In this document: piece by piece, positions 42,062 through 51,868 of the stretch
Layout: each line of letters begins with the position of its first letter
Numbering within the stretch: position 1 is the stretch's first letter
DNA from: Halomonas sp. H10-9-1
GTDB taxonomy: Bacteria > Pseudomonadota > Gammaproteobacteria > Pseudomonadales > Halomonadaceae
Direction of reading: 5' to 3'
Length of the DNA stretch: 64,000 bases
NCBI RefSeq assembly: GCF_040147005.1
Contig: NZ_JAMSHO010000001.1
Location: 1,178,001-1,242,000 of the forward strand
Translations under genes and position numbers: made by a program
Notes under the pieces: generated by a model
Seen by the model: the letters and a program-made list of their open reading frames with translations, nothing else
What the model was told of the DNA's origin: nothing
Databases searched by the model: none

Positions 42062-42964
42062 ATGGGCCAGATCATGACCAAGACACGAGCCGCCGGGCGC
42101 ACCGTCGGGGGCCTGCGTACCCTGTCGTTGCAGGCGCCCGCCGTTACCCTGCTGTTGCTATGGATGATCGTGCCGCTGGCGATGACCGTATGGTTCTCGC
42201 TGCAGCGCTACAACTTGCTGATGCCGGAGATGACCGGTTTCGCCGGTCTGGAGAACTACCGCTACCTGTTTACCGACCCCGCGCTGTGGACGGCGATGGG
42301 CAATACGCTGCTGCTGGTCGGCGCGGTGCTGGTGATCACCGTGGTCGGCGGCACCCTGCTGGCGGTGCTCTTCCAGCAGGAGTTCCCCGGGCGCGGCGTG
42401 GCGCGGGTGCTGGCCATCTCGCCGTTCTTCGTGATGCCCACGGTGAGCGCCCTGGTATGGAAGAACATGATGATGCACCCCTCCAACGGCGTGCTCTCCT
42501 GGGTGGCCGAATCCTTCGGCCTGCCCGCCGTGGACTGGTTCTCGTCGCTGCCGTTGACCTCGATCATCATCATCGTGGCCTGGCAGTGGCTGCCCTTCGC
42601 CCTGTTGATCCTGCTCACCGCCATCCAGTCGCTGGACGAGGATCAGGTGGAAGCGGCGCGCATGGACGGTGCCGGGCCGGTGGCGATCTTCTTCTTCATC
42701 ACCCTGCCGCACCTCAAGCGGGCGATCAGCGTGGTGATTATGATCGAGATGATCTTCCTGCTGACCATCTTCGCCGAGATCTTCGTCACCACCTCCGGCG
42801 GGCCGGGGCTGGCTACCACCAACCTGGCCTACCTGATCTACATCCAGGCCCTGCTCGACTTCGACGTGGGCATGGCTTCTGCCGGCGGGGTGATCGCCAT
42901 CATTCTCGCCAACATCGTCGCCATCTTCCTGGTCCGCATGGTGGCCAAGAACCTGGAAAGCTGA
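42062..42964 (+). CDS. smoF: Polyol ABC transporter permease (SmoF/MtlF-like)
   Basis: 300-residue inner-membrane permease with six predicted helices. The cytoplasmic EAA loop is visible as EAARMDGAGPVAIFFFITLPHL, where the ATPase docks; the first 20 of these residues begin near 196. The MalF-like, single-domain size fits the sorbitol/mannitol importer family. Two starts are possible (42062 or 42074); neither has a strong ribosome-binding site. It pairs with the next gene product to form the channel. Confidence 0.9.
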   Translation: MGQIMTKTRAAGRTVGGLRTLSLQAPAVTLLLLWMIVPLAMTVWFSLQRYNLLMPEMTGFAGLENYRYLFTDPALWTAMGNTLLLVGAVLVITVVGGTLLAVLFQQEFPGRGVARVLAISPFFVMPTVSALVWKNMMMHPSNGVLSWVAESFGLPAVDWFSSLPLTSIIIIVAWQWLPFALLILLTAIQSLDEDQVEAARMDGAGPVAIFFFITLPHLKRAISVVIMIEMIFLLTIFAEIFVTTSGGPGLATTNLAYLIYIQALLDFDVGMASAGGVIAIILANIVAIFLVRMVAKNLES

Positions 42965-42979
42965 CGCCGGAGGCCTCTC

Positions 42980-43876
42980 ATGACCACTGCCAAGACCAAG
43001 ACCCTCGCCACCACCGGTGGCCAGGCTTCGGCCACCCCGGTACCCCGCACCTCGCCGCGGGGTTCGGCGCGGACTCGCCGGCTGGGCCTGACGCTGTTGG
43101 GCTGGGCGATCGCCTGCCTGATCTTCTTCCCGATCTTCTGGATGGTGCTGACCGGCTTCAAGACCGAGGCGGCGGCCATTGCCGACCCCAGCCTGATCTT
43201 CTCGCCGACGCTGGAGAGCTATGCGGCCGTCCAGGGACGTGCCGACTACTTGAAGTTCGCCCTGAACAGCGTGGTGGTGGCCTTCGGCTCGACGCTTGCG
43301 GCGCTGCTGATCGCCATCCCCTCGGCCTACTCCATGGCCTTCCTGCCCACCAAGCGCACCAAGGGCACCCTGCTGTGGATGCTCTCCACCAAGATGCTGC
43401 CGCCGGTGGGCGTGCTGGTGCCGATCTATCTGCTGTTCCGCGACGTCGGGCTGCTCGATACCCGCACCGGCCTGGTCATCGTCTATACGCTGATGAACCT
43501 GCCGATCGTGGTGTGGATGCTCTACACCTTCTTCAAGGACCTGCCCAAGGACATCCTCGAGGCGGGCCGCATGGACGGTGCCAGTACCCTGCAGGAGGTG
43601 GTGTTCCTGCTGCTGCCGCTGACCCTGCCGGGCATCGCCTCCACCGGGCTGCTGTCGGTGATCCTCAGCTGGAACGAGGCCTTCTGGAGCCTCAACCTCA
43701 CTTCCTCCAAGGCGGCGCCGCTGACCGCCTACATCGCCTCCTTCTCCAGCCCCGAAGGCCTGTTTTGGGCCAAGCTCTCCGCTGCCTCGACCATGGCCAT
43801 CGCGCCCATCCTGGTGTTCGGCTGGTTGACCCAGAAACAGATGGTCCGCGGCCTGACCTTCGGCGCGGTGAAATAG
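42980..43876 (+). CDS. smoG: Polyol ABC transporter permease (SmoG/MtlG-like)
   Basis: 298-residue MalG-type permease, with six helices after an unusual polar Thr/Ala/Arg-rich N-terminus of about 30 residues. The EAA motif is DILEAGRMDGASTLQEVVFL. The C-terminus KQMVRGLTFGAVK is the family ending. A second, diverged copy of just this ending follows the stop codon at 43887-43970. It begins 15 bases after smoF. With SmoF, SmoK and SmoE it would import sorbitol, mannitol or related polyols. Confidence 0.9.
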   Translation: MTTAKTKTLATTGGQASATPVPRTSPRGSARTRRLGLTLLGWAIACLIFFPIFWMVLTGFKTEAAAIADPSLIFSPTLESYAAVQGRADYLKFALNSVVVAFGSTLAALLIAIPSAYSMAFLPTKRTKGTLLWMLSTKMLPPVGVLVPIYLLFRDVGLLDTRTGLVIVYTLMNLPIVVWMLYTFFKDLPKDILEAGRMDGASTLQEVVFLLLPLTLPGIASTGLLSVILSWNEAFWSLNLTSSKAAPLTAYIASFSSPEGLFWAKLSAASTMAIAPILVFGWLTQKQMVRGLTFGAVK

Positions 43877-43886
43877 GCTTTCGACG

Positions 43887-43970
43887 ATGCCGAACACTGG
43901 TCTTCGGCTGGCGCTCTCGCCAACCACAAAACAGATGGTCCGCGGCCTGACCTTCGGCGCCGTCAAGTAA
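43887..43970 (+). pseudogene. Remnant of a second smoG 3' end
   Basis: The 32 bases beginning AAACAGATGG at 43927 are identical to the smoG end (43834-43865). Both copies then encode Val-Lys-stop with different synonymous codons (GTC AAG TAA here, GTG AAA TAG in smoG), so this is a diverged homologue, not a fresh copy. Upstream the similarity continues (GGTCTTCGGCTGG) but out of frame. Confidence 0.8.
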
Positions 43971-43985
43971 TCCGGGAGTCCCCAC

Positions 43986-45134
<1,149 letters not shown>

Positions 45135-45143
45135 GGGGACTCC

Positions 45144-45812
45144 ATGGAGACCCTGATCTTCGACTGCGACGGCGTGCTGGTGGACAGCGAGGCGATCGCC
45201 GAGGCGACCCTGGTGGAGCTGCTCGGCGAGTGGCTGCCGGACCTGGATGCCGACACCGTGCTCAGCCAGGCGCTGGGCATGACCACCGCCCATATCCTGC
45301 GTCACCTCGAGGGCCTGAGCGCGCATCGCCTGCCGCCGGCGGCCACCGAGCGGGTCGACGAGACCATCGAGGCGCGGCTGGCCCGGGAGCTCCAGGCGAT
45401 GCCCGGGGTGGCTGCGGCGATCGCCGCCATCGACCTGCCCAAGGCGGTGGTCTCCAATAGCCGCCGCCGGCGCGTGCTGGCGTCGCTGGCCACCACCGGG
45501 CTCGACGCCTGGCTCGACGGAGCGCCGGTCTTTACCGCCGAGCAGGTGGCTAGCCCCAAGCCGGATCCCGCCCTCTATCGCTTGGCCGCCGAGACGCTGG
45601 GCATCTCGCCGGCGCACTGCCTGGTGGTGGAGGACAGCGTCTCCGGGGTCACCGCCGCTCACGCCGCCGGCATGACGGTGATCGGCTTCATCGGCGCCAG
45701 CCATGTGCAGGCGGGCCAGGCCGAACGCCTCCAGGCGGCCGGCGCCTGGCGGGTCATCGACCGCATGCAGGCGCTGCCGGCACTGGTGGAGGCGGCCCTG
45801 CGTTCTTCCTGA
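45144..45812 (+). CDS. HAD-family sugar phosphatase/phosphomutase-like
   Basis: 222-residue HAD subfamily IA hydrolase. Motif I FDCDGVLVDSEA (nucleophile Asp, acid/base Asp), motif II VVSNSRRRRV (Ser), motif III Lys in SPKPDPALY, motif IV VVEDSVSGVTAA. The cap domain lies between motifs I and II. Members next to polyol operons often dephosphorylate sugar or polyol phosphates that accumulate. It is co-directional with the importer, 9 bases after smoK, and was likely recruited into the operon. The exact phosphate ester is not predictable. Confidence 0.87.
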   Translation: METLIFDCDGVLVDSEAIAEATLVELLGEWLPDLDADTVLSQALGMTTAHILRHLEGLSAHRLPPAATERVDETIEARLARELQAMPGVAAAIAAIDLPKAVVSNSRRRRVLASLATTGLDAWLDGAPVFTAEQVASPKPDPALYRLAAETLGISPAHCLVVEDSVSGVTAAHAAGMTVIGFIGASHVQAGQAERLQAAGAWRVIDRMQALPALVEAALRSS

Positions 45813-45859
45813 GACGGGCGATTCTCTCGATTCATTACCACAACTGCGAGGAACGAGAC

Positions 45860-46648
45860 ATGAAACTACAAGATCAGAGCGCCGTCGTCACCGGTGGCGC
45901 CCGCGGTATCGGCCTGGCCATCGTTCGCGCCTATGTGGAGGAGGGCGCCAACGTGGTGGTCGCCGATATCGACCAGGGCGCCATCGACGAGGCCCTGGCC
46001 ACGCTGGAAGGCGAGGGTCACGCCGTCTCGCGTCTGATGGGCGTGCGCCTGGACGTCTGCGATCGCCAGGCCATCGACGCCATGGTGGAAAGCGTCACCG
46101 AGCGTTTCGGCGGCATCGACATCCTGGTCAACAACGCCGCGGTCTTCGACATGGCCCCGGTGCTGGAGGTGACCGAGGCGAGCTACGACAAGCAGTTCGC
46201 CGTCAACGTCAAGGGCCTGTTCTTCACCCTCCAGGCGGTGGCCAAGGCCATGGTGGACCGCGGCCAGGGCGGGAGAATCATCAATATGGCCTCCCAGGCG
46301 GGGCGCCGCGGCGAGCCGCTGGTGAGCATGTACTGCGCCACCAAGGCGGCGGTGATCAGCCTGACCCAGTCCTGCGCCCTGGACCTGATCCAGCACGGCA
46401 TCCGCGTCAACGGCATCGCCCCCGGGGTGGTGGACACCCCCATGTGGGGCGAGGTGGACGCCCTCTTCGCCCGCTACGAGGGCCGGCCCCTCGGCGAGAA
46501 GAAGCGCCTGGTGGGCGAGGCGGTGCCCTACGGACGCATGGGGCGACCGGAGGACTACGCCGGCCCGGCGGTCTTCCTGGCCAGCGACGACAGCGAGTAC
46601 GTGGTCGCCCAGACGCTGAACGTCGACGGCGGCAACTGGATGAACTGA
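45860..46648 (+). CDS. smoS: SDR polyol dehydrogenase (SmoS sorbitol dehydrogenase-like)
   Basis: 262-residue short-chain dehydrogenase. The NAD motif is TGGARGIG, NNAAV follows, the active-site pair is Tyr-x-x-x-Lys in YCATKAAVISLTQS, with Ser in NMASQAGRRGEP. The family is that of SmoS, which oxidises sorbitol to fructose and galactitol to tagatose. Its end VAQTLNVDGGNWMN is typical. It is followed 3 bases later by the sugar kinase gene. The product would feed the downstream kinases. Confidence 0.88.
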   Translation: MKLQDQSAVVTGGARGIGLAIVRAYVEEGANVVVADIDQGAIDEALATLEGEGHAVSRLMGVRLDVCDRQAIDAMVESVTERFGGIDILVNNAAVFDMAPVLEVTEASYDKQFAVNVKGLFFTLQAVAKAMVDRGQGGRIINMASQAGRRGEPLVSMYCATKAAVISLTQSCALDLIQHGIRVNGIAPGVVDTPMWGEVDALFARYEGRPLGEKKRLVGEAVPYGRMGRPEDYAGPAVFLASDDSEYVVAQTLNVDGGNWMN

Positions 46649-46651
46649 ACC

Positions 46652-47605
46652 ATGTTCGATATCGCAACCAGCGGCGAGCTACTCGCCGAGTTCATGGCCG
46701 AGGCCCGTGGCCAGCGCTTCGACGCTTCCGGGCGTTTCTCGGGCCCCTTTCCCAGTGGGGCGCCGGCGATCTTCGCCTCCCAGGCGGCACGCATGGGGGC
46801 CCGGGTCGCCTATGCCGGACGGGTGGGGTGCGACGGCTTCGGCGACCTGGTGGTCGAGCGGCTGCGCGGCGACGGCATCGACGTCACGGCGGTTCAGCGT
46901 GACCCCGAACGTCCCACCGGCACCGCCTTCGTCAGCTACCAGGAAGATGGCAGCCGACACTTCATCTTCAACCTGGCCCACAGCGCCAGCGGCCAGCAGA
47001 CCCTGAGCGAGGGGGAGCTGGAACACCTCTCGGCCTGCCGGTACTTCCATGTGATGGGCTCCTCGCTGGCCTCAAAGGGAGCCATCGAGATCCTGCTGCG
47101 CCTGGTGGAGCGGGTGAAGGAGAGAGGCGGCAGGATCAGCTTCGACCCCAATGTGCGCCTGGAGCTGGTGGCGAGTCCCGGGGTGCGCGAGGCGCTGCTC
47201 GCGGTGCTGGCGCGCTGCGATCTCTTCCTGCCCAGCGATGCCGACCTGGAGTGGTTGGCCGAGCCGGGGGAGGATGCCGACGCCACCGTGGCGCGGCTGC
47301 TGAGCGAATACCCCATGTCGCTGGTGGTGCTCAAGCGCGCCGCGGCGGGCTGCCGGGCCTATACCGGCGAGGAGGTGATCGAGATGCCCGGACTCAGCGT
47401 GGAGGAGGTGGATCCCACCGGTGCCGGCGACTGCTTCGGTGGTGCCCTGGTCGCCGCCCTGGTGGCCGGGCGCCCGCTGCCGGAGGCGCTGCGCCTGGCC
47501 AATGCCGCCGGCGCCCACGCCGTGACCGTGCTGGGACCCATGGAGGGCTGCAGCGACCTGACCACCCTGGAACGGCGGCTGGCCGCCGCGGGAGAGACAA
47601 CATGA
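46652..47605 (+). CDS. PfkB-family sugar kinase (tagatose/fructose kinase-like)
   Basis: 317-residue ribokinase-fold kinase. PSGAPAIFASQAARMG is the substrate-binding motif 1 region, and DPTGAGDCFGGALVAALVAG is motif 2 with the catalytic Asp in GAGD. In polyol operons of Agrobacterium-like bacteria such kinases phosphorylate D-tagatose to tagatose 6-phosphate. That assignment fits the adjacent GatZ-like gene but is inferred. Its stop overlaps the GatZ-like start (ATGA at 47602-47605), so the two products are probably made in equal amount. Confidence 0.87.
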   Translation: MFDIATSGELLAEFMAEARGQRFDASGRFSGPFPSGAPAIFASQAARMGARVAYAGRVGCDGFGDLVVERLRGDGIDVTAVQRDPERPTGTAFVSYQEDGSRHFIFNLAHSASGQQTLSEGELEHLSACRYFHVMGSSLASKGAIEILLRLVERVKERGGRISFDPNVRLELVASPGVREALLAVLARCDLFLPSDADLEWLAEPGEDADATVARLLSEYPMSLVVLKRAAAGCRAYTGEEVIEMPGLSVEEVDPTGAGDCFGGALVAALVAGRPLPEALRLANAAGAHAVTVLGPMEGCSDLTTLERRLAAAGETT

Positions 47606-48882
47606 TCCATCCCCTCGACGCCATCGTCGCCGCCAACCGTCGCGGCGAGCAACAGGGCATCACTTCCGTCTGCTCGGCTCACCCCCTGGTGCTGGAGGCG
47701 GCCTGTGAACGCGCCCTGTCCGATGGCTCGCCGCTGCTGGTGGAGGCCACCTGCAACCAGGTCAACCAGGAGGGCGGCTACACCGGCATGACCCCGGCGG
47801 ATTTCCGGGATGCGGTAGGGATCATCGCCGATCGGGTGGGCCTGTCCGCCTCGCAGCTGATCCTGGGGGGCGACCATCTGGGCCCCTCGCCCTGGCAGGG
47901 ACTGCCGGCGGAGGAGGCCATGGCCCGCGCCGAGGCCATGGTGGCGGCCTACGCCGCGGCGGGTTTCGAGAAGCTGCATCTGGACGCCAGCATGGCCTGC
48001 GCCGACGATCCAGGCGTGCTGGACGACACGACGGTGGCGCGGCGTGCCGCCCGCCTGGCCCGGGCCGCCGAGGCGGCCGCCGGCGACGGGCGCGACCGGC
48101 TTCGCTACGTGGTGGGCACCGAGGTGCCGGTACCCGGCGGCGCCCAGGAGCACCTGGACTCTCTTGCCGTCACCGATACCGCTGACCTGCGGGCGACCCT
48201 GGAGACGCATCGCGAGGTGTTCGCTCGGGAAGACCTGGACGCTGCCTGGGGCAGGGTGCGAGCGGTGGTGGTACAGCCCGGGGTGGAATTCGGCCATACC
48301 GAGGTAGTGGACTTCGTGCCCGAATCGGCCCGCGAGCTGAGCCGTGCCATCCATGCCTGGCCCGACCTGGTGTTCGAGGCCCACTCCACCGACTACCAGA
48401 CGGCATGGGCCTACCGGGAACTGGTGGCGGGTCACTTCGCCATCCTCAAGGTCGGGCCGGCGCTGACCTTCGCCATGCGCGAGGCGCTGTTCGCCCTGGA
48501 CCGTATCGCCGAGGAGGCGCCGGGCATGCATTGGCCGGTATCGCTACGCGAGGTGCTGGAAGCGGAGATGCTGGCCGAGCCGCGCTACTGGCAGGCCTAT
48601 TACGAGGACGATGCGGACGAGCAGCGCTTCGCCCGGGCCTACAGCCTGAGCGACCGCAGCCGCTACTACTGGTCACGCCCCAGGGTCGCCGAGGCCTTGG
48701 AGAGTCTCTTCCAGACCCTGTCGGCGGCACCAATTCCGCCCACTCTGATCAGCCAGTACCTGCCGGGCCAGTATGTCGCCATCCGTCGCGGTGAGCTCGC
48801 CCCCGAGCCACGTGCCCTGGTCCGGCATCGCATCGACGAGACCCTGGCGGCCTATGCCGCGGCCTGCCGACCGAGCCATTGA
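47602..48882 (+). CDS. GatZ/KbaZ-family protein, possible tagatose-6-P 4-epimerase
   Basis: 426-residue protein of the GatZ/KbaZ family. In enteric bacteria this is the non-catalytic subunit of tagatose-bisphosphate aldolase. In Agrobacterium galactitol and altritol pathways a homologue is a D-tagatose 6-phosphate 4-epimerase (EC 5.1.3.40), giving fructose 6-phosphate. Visible conserved parts are LLVEATCNQVNQEGGYTGM, LILGGDHLGPSPWQ, YVVGTEVPVPGG and VFEAHSTDYQT. No GatY/KbaY aldolase gene is in the locus, which favours the epimerase role. It is coupled to the kinase gene by ATGA. Confidence 0.85.
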   Translation: MIHPLDAIVAANRRGEQQGITSVCSAHPLVLEAACERALSDGSPLLVEATCNQVNQEGGYTGMTPADFRDAVGIIADRVGLSASQLILGGDHLGPSPWQGLPAEEAMARAEAMVAAYAAAGFEKLHLDASMACADDPGVLDDTTVARRAARLARAAEAAAGDGRDRLRYVVGTEVPVPGGAQEHLDSLAVTDTADLRATLETHREVFAREDLDAAWGRVRAVVVQPGVEFGHTEVVDFVPESARELSRAIHAWPDLVFEAHSTDYQTAWAYRELVAGHFAILKVGPALTFAMREALFALDRIAEEAPGMHWPVSLREVLEAEMLAEPRYWQAYYEDDADEQRFARAYSLSDRSRYYWSRPRVAEALESLFQTLSAAPIPPTLISQYLPGQYVAIRRGELAPEPRALVRHRIDETLAAYAAACRPSH

Positions 48883-48892
48883 GGAGACGATG

Positions 48893-49642
48893 ATGGGTGA
48901 CCTGAGGTTCGATTTTTCCGGCCGGGTGGCGCTGGTCACCGGTGCCGCCAGTGGCATCGGCAAGGCCCTGGCCGAACGACTTGCCGCCTGCGGGGCGCGC
49001 TTGGTGCTCGTGGACCGTAGCGAGTCGGTGCGCGAGCTGGCCGAGACGCTGCCCACCGAGGCCCTGGTACGGGTCCAGGACGTGGCCGACGAAGCCGCGG
49101 TGATCGAGAGCGTGGCGGCCGTCCACGAGCGTTTCGGTCGGGTCGATGTGCTGGTCAACAATGCCGGCATTGGCCCGCTGGAAGCGGCCGAAACGATGTC
49201 CTGCGAGCTCTGGGACCAGACCCAGGCGGTCAATCTACGTGGGGTTTTCTTGTTCTGCCGTGAGGTAGGCAAGGGCATGCTGGGGCAAGGCGAGGGGCGC
49301 ATCGTCAACCTGGCCTCCCAGGCGGCCAGCGTGGGACTCGACAGACACTTGGCCTATTGCAGCAGCAAGTCCGGGGTCCTGGGGCTGACGCGGACCCTGG
49401 CCCTGGAATGGGGGCCGCGGGGCGTTACCGTCAACGCCGTTTCGCCCACCGTGGTGGAGACCGAACTGGGGCGTTACGGCTGGGCCGGCGAGAAGGGCGA
49501 GCGCATGAAGGCGCTGATCCCCACTCGGCGCTTCGCGCAACCGGACGAGATCGTCGCCGCCATCCTTTATCTGGCTTCCCGGGAAGCCGCGATGGTCAAC
49601 GGCGCCGACCTGCGTGTCGACGGCGGTTACACCGCGATCTGA
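48893..49642 (+). CDS. SDR-family polyol/sugar dehydrogenase
   Basis: 249-residue short-chain dehydrogenase. TGAASGIG is the NAD loop, NNAGIG follows, the active site is Ser in NLASQAASVG and Tyr/Lys in YCSSKSGVLGLTR. C-terminal DLRVDGGYTAI is typical. It resembles galactitol, xylitol or other polyol 2-dehydrogenases; the substrate is inferred only from the locus. GAGGAG at 48881-48886 suits ATG 48893 slightly better than ATG 48890. It is the second SDR of the cluster, so two polyols could be oxidised by separate enzymes. Confidence 0.85.
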   Translation: MGDLRFDFSGRVALVTGAASGIGKALAERLAACGARLVLVDRSESVRELAETLPTEALVRVQDVADEAAVIESVAAVHERFGRVDVLVNNAGIGPLEAAETMSCELWDQTQAVNLRGVFLFCREVGKGMLGQGEGRIVNLASQAASVGLDRHLAYCSSKSGVLGLTRTLALEWGPRGVTVNAVSPTVVETELGRYGWAGEKGERMKALIPTRRFAQPDEIVAAILYLASREAAMVNGADLRVDGGYTAI

Positions 49643-49691
49643 AGCGAGAATGATGACCCACACGTATCCAGTTCATGCCCGGAGAGGCGCC

Positions 49692-50330
49692 ATGAGTTCC
49701 GTTCCCCATGTCGATTCGTTGGACGAAGTGACCCGGCGGGTCATCGATGCCGCCGACGGTCACGATCGCTTTCTGGTGGCCCTGGCCGGGTCGCCGGGTG
49801 CCGGCAAGTCCCATCGCTCGGAGCAGCTCTTCCAGGCCATCGACGAGGCACTGCCGGGGCAGGTGGTGGTGGTCCCCATGGACGGCTACCACTACGACAA
49901 CGCCGTGCTCGAGCTCCAGGGGCTGGTACCCGTGAAAGGGGCGCCGGAGACCTTCGACTGCGATGGGCTCAAGCACGACCTGGAACGCATTCGCCGCAGC
50001 GATCGCAGCATCGCCGTGCCGGTGTTCGACCGGCCCCTGGACCTGGCCCGTGCCGGGGGGCGGCTGGTCTCTCTCGAGCACCGCATCGTCATCGTCGAGG
50101 GCAACTACCTGCTGCTCGACCAGGGACCCTGGCGCGCCCTGCATGACCTCTTCGACCTGCGCGTGATGCTCGACGTGGACGACGCGATCCTGGAGCAGCG
50201 CCTGATCGAGCGCTGGCTGGCCATGGGCCAGGACGCCGAGGGGGCACGCCGCAAGGCCCTGGACAAGGACATGCCCAACGCCCGCCTGGTCAAGACCACA
50301 TCCATCCCGCCCGACCTGGTGTGGCGCTGA
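49692..50330 (+). CDS. P-loop nucleoside/sugar kinase (FrcK-like)
   Basis: 212-residue kinase of the uridine kinase/PanK-like P-loop group. Walker A is AGSPGAGKSHRSEQL, PMDGYHYDNAVL is the substrate Asp region, RIVIVEGNYLLLDQGPWRAL is the following core strand, and RWLAMGQDAEGARRKAL the lid. Homologues named FrcK sit in fructose ABC operons of Rhizobium; here it could phosphorylate the fructose produced by mannitol dehydrogenase. The ATG at 49692 has GGAGAGG directly upstream; the frame continues further upstream without a good start. Confidence 0.8.
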   Translation: MSSVPHVDSLDEVTRRVIDAADGHDRFLVALAGSPGAGKSHRSEQLFQAIDEALPGQVVVVPMDGYHYDNAVLELQGLVPVKGAPETFDCDGLKHDLERIRRSDRSIAVPVFDRPLDLARAGGRLVSLEHRIVIVEGNYLLLDQGPWRALHDLFDLRVMLDVDDAILEQRLIERWLAMGQDAEGARRKALDKDMPNARLVKTTSIPPDLVWR

Positions 50331-50380
50331 CGCCGTGCCACGGGCCGACACGCCGAGCGCGACTCGGCAGGAGACCCATC

Positions 50381-51868
50381 ATGACCCGACTCAACAACGC
50401 CAACCTGGGCCGACTGGCCCCCGAGGTCGCCACGCCGAGCTATGATCGCGGCGCCGTCACCCCCGGCATCGTCCACTTCGGGGTCGGCGGCTTCCACCGC
50501 GCCCACCAGGCCATGTACCTGGATGCGCTGATGAATCGCGGCGAGGCGCTGGACTGGGGCATCGTCGGCGTCGGGGTGATGCCCGGCGACCGCCGCATGC
50601 GGGAGGTCCTGGCCGCCCAGGACCACCTCTTCACCCTGGTGATCAAGCACCCCGACGGCCGCCGCGAGCCGCGAGTCATCGGCAGCCTGGTGGATTATCT
50701 GTTCGCCCCCGACGACCCGGCGGGAGTGGTGGAACGCCTCGCCGATCCGGCGATCCGCATCGTCTCGCTGACCGTCACCGAGGGCGGCTACAACTTCCAT
50801 CCGGTCTCCGGCGAGTTCGACCTGGAGAATCCCGACATCCGCCACGACCTGGCCCATCCCGAGGCGCCGAAGACGACCTTCGGGCTGATCGTCGAGGGCC
50901 TGGCGCGTCGCCGCGAGCGCGGCATCCCGCCCTTCACCCTGATGTCCTGCGACAATATCCAGGGCAACGGCGAGGTGGCGAAAGAGACCTTCACCGCCTA
51001 TGCCCGGGCGCGGGATCCCGAACTGGCCGCGTGGATCGCCGCCGAGGTGGCCTTCCCCAACGCCATGGTGGACCGCATCACCCCGGTGACCGCCGAGTCC
51101 GACATCGCCGAGCTGAGCGAACGCTTCGATGTCGAGGACGCCTGGCCGGTGGTCTGCGAGCCCTTCACCCAGTGGGTACTGGAGGATCGCTTCGTCGCCG
51201 GCCGCCCGCCGCTGGAGATGGCCGGGGTGCAGCTGGTGGACGACGTGGTGCCCTATGAGCTGATGAAGCTGCGCCTGCTCAACGCCAGCCATCAGGCGCT
51301 GTGCTACTTCGGCACCCTGGCCGGCTATCGCTATGCCCACGAGGTGTGCCGGGACCCGCTGTTCGTCGACTTCCTGCTCGACTACATGCGCCTCGAGGGC
51401 TCGCCGACCCTGGCCCCGGTGCCTGGCATCGACCTGGAGGACTATCGCCTGACCTTGATCGAGCGCTTCGCCAACCCCGAGGTGAAGGACACCCTGGCGC
51501 GGCTGTGCGCCGAGAGCTCGGATCGCATTCCCAAGTGGCTGGTGCCGGTGATCCGCGAGCAACTGGCCCGGGGCGGCGAGATCCGGCGCAGCGCGGCGGT
51601 GGTGGCCAGCTGGGCGCGCTACGCCGAGGGCGTCGACGAGCGGGGCGAACCCATCGCGGTGGTGGATCGTCTCAGGGAGGAATTGATGGCCATCGCCGCC
51701 GAGAATTGCATCCGGCCCACCGCCTTTATCGAGAATCGCGAACTGTTCGGCGACCTGGCCGAGGACCCCCGCTTCCGCGAGGCCTACCTGTCGGCCCTGA
51801 CCTCGCTTCACGAAGGCGGCAGCCGTGCCACACTGGAGGCACTGGTGACGACACGAGGAGAGGCTTGA
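50381..51868 (+). CDS. mtlD: Mannitol 2-dehydrogenase (long-chain polyol dehydrogenase)
   Basis: 495-residue NAD-dependent dehydrogenase, D-mannitol to D-fructose and often D-arabitol to D-xylulose. The cofactor motif is FGVGGFHRAHQA near residue 35. The catalytic Lys, Asn and His are in MKLRLLNASHQAL (KxxxxxNxxH-type). TVTEGGYN and VAFPNAMVDRITP are family signatures, and the length matches Pseudomonas enzymes. Its stop shares a base with the xylB start (TGATG). GGAGACC precedes the ATG. Confidence 0.93.
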   Translation: MTRLNNANLGRLAPEVATPSYDRGAVTPGIVHFGVGGFHRAHQAMYLDALMNRGEALDWGIVGVGVMPGDRRMREVLAAQDHLFTLVIKHPDGRREPRVIGSLVDYLFAPDDPAGVVERLADPAIRIVSLTVTEGGYNFHPVSGEFDLENPDIRHDLAHPEAPKTTFGLIVEGLARRRERGIPPFTLMSCDNIQGNGEVAKETFTAYARARDPELAAWIAAEVAFPNAMVDRITPVTAESDIAELSERFDVEDAWPVVCEPFTQWVLEDRFVAGRPPLEMAGVQLVDDVVPYELMKLRLLNASHQALCYFGTLAGYRYAHEVCRDPLFVDFLLDYMRLEGSPTLAPVPGIDLEDYRLTLIERFANPEVKDTLARLCAESSDRIPKWLVPVIREQLARGGEIRRSAAVVASWARYAEGVDERGEPIAVVDRLREELMAIAAENCIRPTAFIENRELFGDLAEDPRFREAYLSALTSLHEGGSRATLEALVTTRGEA

